From Chitinophagales bacterium (GTDB lineage Bacteria; Bacteroidota; Bacteroidia; Chitinophagales; JADIYW01), in contig JADLAH010000251.1 of assembly GCA_020848315.1 (NCBI GenBank), positions 1-15,580 on the forward strand: a stretch of 15,580 nt of DNA, written 5' to 3'. The position numbers were made by a program, and so were the translations under genes. This document shows, in pieces, positions 13,881 to 15,580 of this stretch (position 1 is the first letter of the stretch; each line of letters opens with the position of its first letter). Under the pieces are notes generated by a model. The model had not been told where the DNA came from. It did not search any database and worked only from the letters and a program-made list of their open reading frames with translations.

Positions 13881-15580
13881 TTAATCATTATCATTGAAAG
13901 TAATGTCTTCATCGTCCTCGACAATTTCTTCTATTGGTTGTTGAAAATGTTTATCAATTCCCCAATTCTTAATAATCCAATCAGTCAACTCCACTCTTCT
14001 TTTTTTACAGTTTTCAGGCGTCCAATCTTCAAAGTCATGTGCAATTTTACGTTCTTGTTTGATGTCAGAATTTGAATAGTAAAATTCGTAAATCTTTTGC
14101 CCATTATCATTAAACCCTTTACTTTTTCTGTCAAATTCAAAGTTGCTGTAACGTGAATTGTCTTTTGTTAAGACTAAGTTTGAAATGTCGTGCAAGTATT
14201 TTTTTCGATCTTCATTTGTCCATTTATTCAGCCAATTTGAATTTGCATCTGGATTTTGGGGTAAAATGTGTTCTATTGTTGAATCGGTTAAATCTTCCCA
14301 ATGTAACTTTGGTTTGTTTTTGCCCTGTAGAAGGAATAGCTCATACTCAAAAAGAGTATATTTTAATAATCTTTTGTAATGATACCACTCATGAAAATCT
14401 TCGGTGAGTGATTTTCTAAAACCATTTTCAGGCGAATACCAATTTATTGTTCCATATATCCATTCTGTAACAGAATTTAATGGGTGACTTGAAGTGAACA
14501 CATCATCAGCCCAACGATAAAATTTAGACAAACCTGCATTACTTCTTTTTCCTTCCCAAAGAAACACTCTATAGGAGAACATCTCAATGGATTTTAAGAA
14601 ATCTATGTATTCATCATTCAATATTTCGTTGTTTTCACGTCTAATTCTTGCGGCAACCATTAAAGGTAAATAATTAGCAATGTTACCTGCATTTCTGATT
14701 TTTATCAGAAGGCTTAATTCGTTATCATCAAAACAAGATTGGTCTGGTTTAATTAATATTGAATAGTGTTTTGAAATTAAAGCAAGACCGTCAACGAACT
14801 TTAGTAAAAATGATTTTACTTCATCTTTTGATTTTTTTGAAAAATTCCTAAGAGGAATTACATCATCTGACTTAAAACCACTATATCCATTCCAGTTTTT
14901 TGGTGTATAGCTTACAAACAATGTCCAAGCAATACGTAAGCATTGGCTCTCACTACCATTGGCTTTCGCAATGTTTACATATACTTCCTTCCAGGTTTTA
15001 TTTATTGTGCTGGTAAAATCGTCTTTTTCTGAAATGTCAGGAATATTCCTATAGACCCAATACATAAGATAATTTTTGAGTAATTCCATGGAGGATAAAT
15101 CTTTTCCTCTTGAATTCATTAACTCGAAGGTCATTCCGATTTCACTTTCAAATTCTATTGGATAAAAAGAAAAGTTGAGTTTACGAATAATTGCATCGAA
15201 CAAATCTCTCAAATAATCCTCCCCATTTTCGGCTCTAATTTCAAGTTGTTCCTGAATATGTTTTCTCAAAAAACTGTATGCTTCATAAATTCTTTTTTGA
15301 TGAACGGAATTTGCTTCGATATTGCTAAAGCCTTTTGATATTAAATCCAAATAGAAATCAGCAGTATCATTGTTCAGCCTTAATTTACTTTTACTACCTG
15401 AGTAGAGGTAAATGGGGATTTCAGCAGTAAATTCGTTTAGTCCAATTTTAATTAGCTCTTTAATAATGATTGATAAGTAAAGGCTACAAGTTGTAAGTCT
15501 TTGTTGCCCATCCACAATATCAACAATTTCAAGTTTTTTTGTTCCGTAATTTTCTGTTGGTTTTGTGTTTGGTTGGTAAA
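13881..15580 (-). CDS. DUF262/DUF1524 protein, GmrSD-type restriction nuclease (5' end outside window)
   Basis: Partial: 565 residues plus stop are visible and the frame is open to the window edge, where it reads ...TKKLEIVDIVDGQQRLTT. DGQQR (15498-15512) is the signature of the DUF262 (GmrS, ParB/Srx-like NTPase) domain; a start at the GTG 15513-15515 would cut into that motif and is not credible. A long helical middle region follows (GMTFELMNSRGKDLSSMELLKNY is typical of the family). The C-terminal DUF1524 (GmrD) His-Me nuclease part starts with STIEHILPQN (HxxP at 14259-14270) and continues through ISNLVLTKDNSRYSN. An acidic tail ends the protein. Family members (GmrSD, SspE, BrxU) use NTP to cut modified or foreign phage DNA. 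The gene is visibly more AT-rich than its neighbours, which suggests horizontal transfer. The target modification is unknown. Confidence 0.88.
   Translation of the reverse strand, partial: YQPNTKPTENYGTKKLEIVDIVDGQQRLTTCSLYLSIIIKELIKIGLNEFTAEIPIYLYSGSKSKLRLNNDTADFYLDLISKGFSNIEANSVHQKRIYEAYSFLRKHIQEQLEIRAENGEDYLRDLFDAIIRKLNFSFYPIEFESEIGMTFELMNSRGKDLSSMELLKNYLMYWVYRNIPDISEKDDFTSTINKTWKEVYVNIAKANGSESQCLRIAWTLFVSYTPKNWNGYSGFKSDDVIPLRNFSKKSKDEVKSFLLKFVDGLALISKHYSILIKPDQSCFDDNELSLLIKIRNAGNIANYLPLMVAARIRRENNEILNDEYIDFLKSIEMFSYRVFLWEGKRSNAGLSKFYRWADDVFTSSHPLNSVTEWIYGTINWYSPENGFRKSLTEDFHEWYHYKRLLKYTLFEYELFLLQGKNKPKLHWEDLTDSTIEHILPQNPDANSNWLNKWTNEDRKKYLHDISNLVLTKDNSRYSNFEFDRKSKGFNDNGQKIYEFYYSNSDIKQERKIAHDFEDWTPENCKKRRVELTDWIIKNWGIDKHFQQPIEEIVEDDEDITFNDND

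Overview
The window looks like chromosomal DNA from a member of the Bacteroidota, perhaps a Chitinophagia/Sphingobacteriia-like lineage (lineage level is inference). Supporting signs: start codons lie in A/T-rich leaders with almost no Shine-Dalgarno motifs; sites resembling the Bacteroidetes -7 element TAnnTTTG precede the tRNA pair and the porin gene; there is an OmpL-like (BBP2-type) porin; the tRNA genes lack an encoded CCA; and two short hairpin repeats match families I recall as dispersed in Bacteroidota intergenic DNA.

Layout. 1-143: 3' flank of lpd with a small hairpin repeat. 144-1538 (-): dihydrolipoyl dehydrogenase, divergent from a tightly packed + strand cluster at 1630-5383: M20 amidohydrolase, dGTPase (stop/start overlap) and an MFS transporter (8-nt gap). 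This cluster ends in a perfect, apparently bidirectional terminator (5385-5420). It meets head-on two tandem - strand tRNA-Leu genes (anticodons CAG and GAG). Next comes an outer-membrane beta-barrel porin (-, 5765-6949) with its own terminator. A roughly 400-bp AT-rich leader separates it from the divergent gltB-gltD pair (+, 7348-13422), the two subunits of glutamate synthase, which ends at a strong terminator at 13476-13501.

13423-13880 is non-coding and is a patchwork of degenerate short repeats and palindromes. Beyond it lies the 3' part of a visibly more AT-rich gene (-, 13881 to the window edge) encoding a DUF262 + DUF1524 protein of the GmrSD/SspE/BrxU type, most likely a modification-dependent restriction (anti-phage) nuclease. 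It is the only accessory-looking gene here, and its N-terminus is outside the window.

Functionally the window is mostly housekeeping: central carbon metabolism (lpd), deacylation of an amino-acid derivative plus efflux or uptake (M20 + MFS), dNTP pool control (dgt), translation (tRNA-Leu), envelope permeability (porin) and ammonia assimilation (gltBD). I found no clearly new multi-gene system. The points most worth following up are the partial restriction gene with the repeat-rich junction before it, the hairpin repeats, and a short open frame in the gltB leader that is in frame with gltB.
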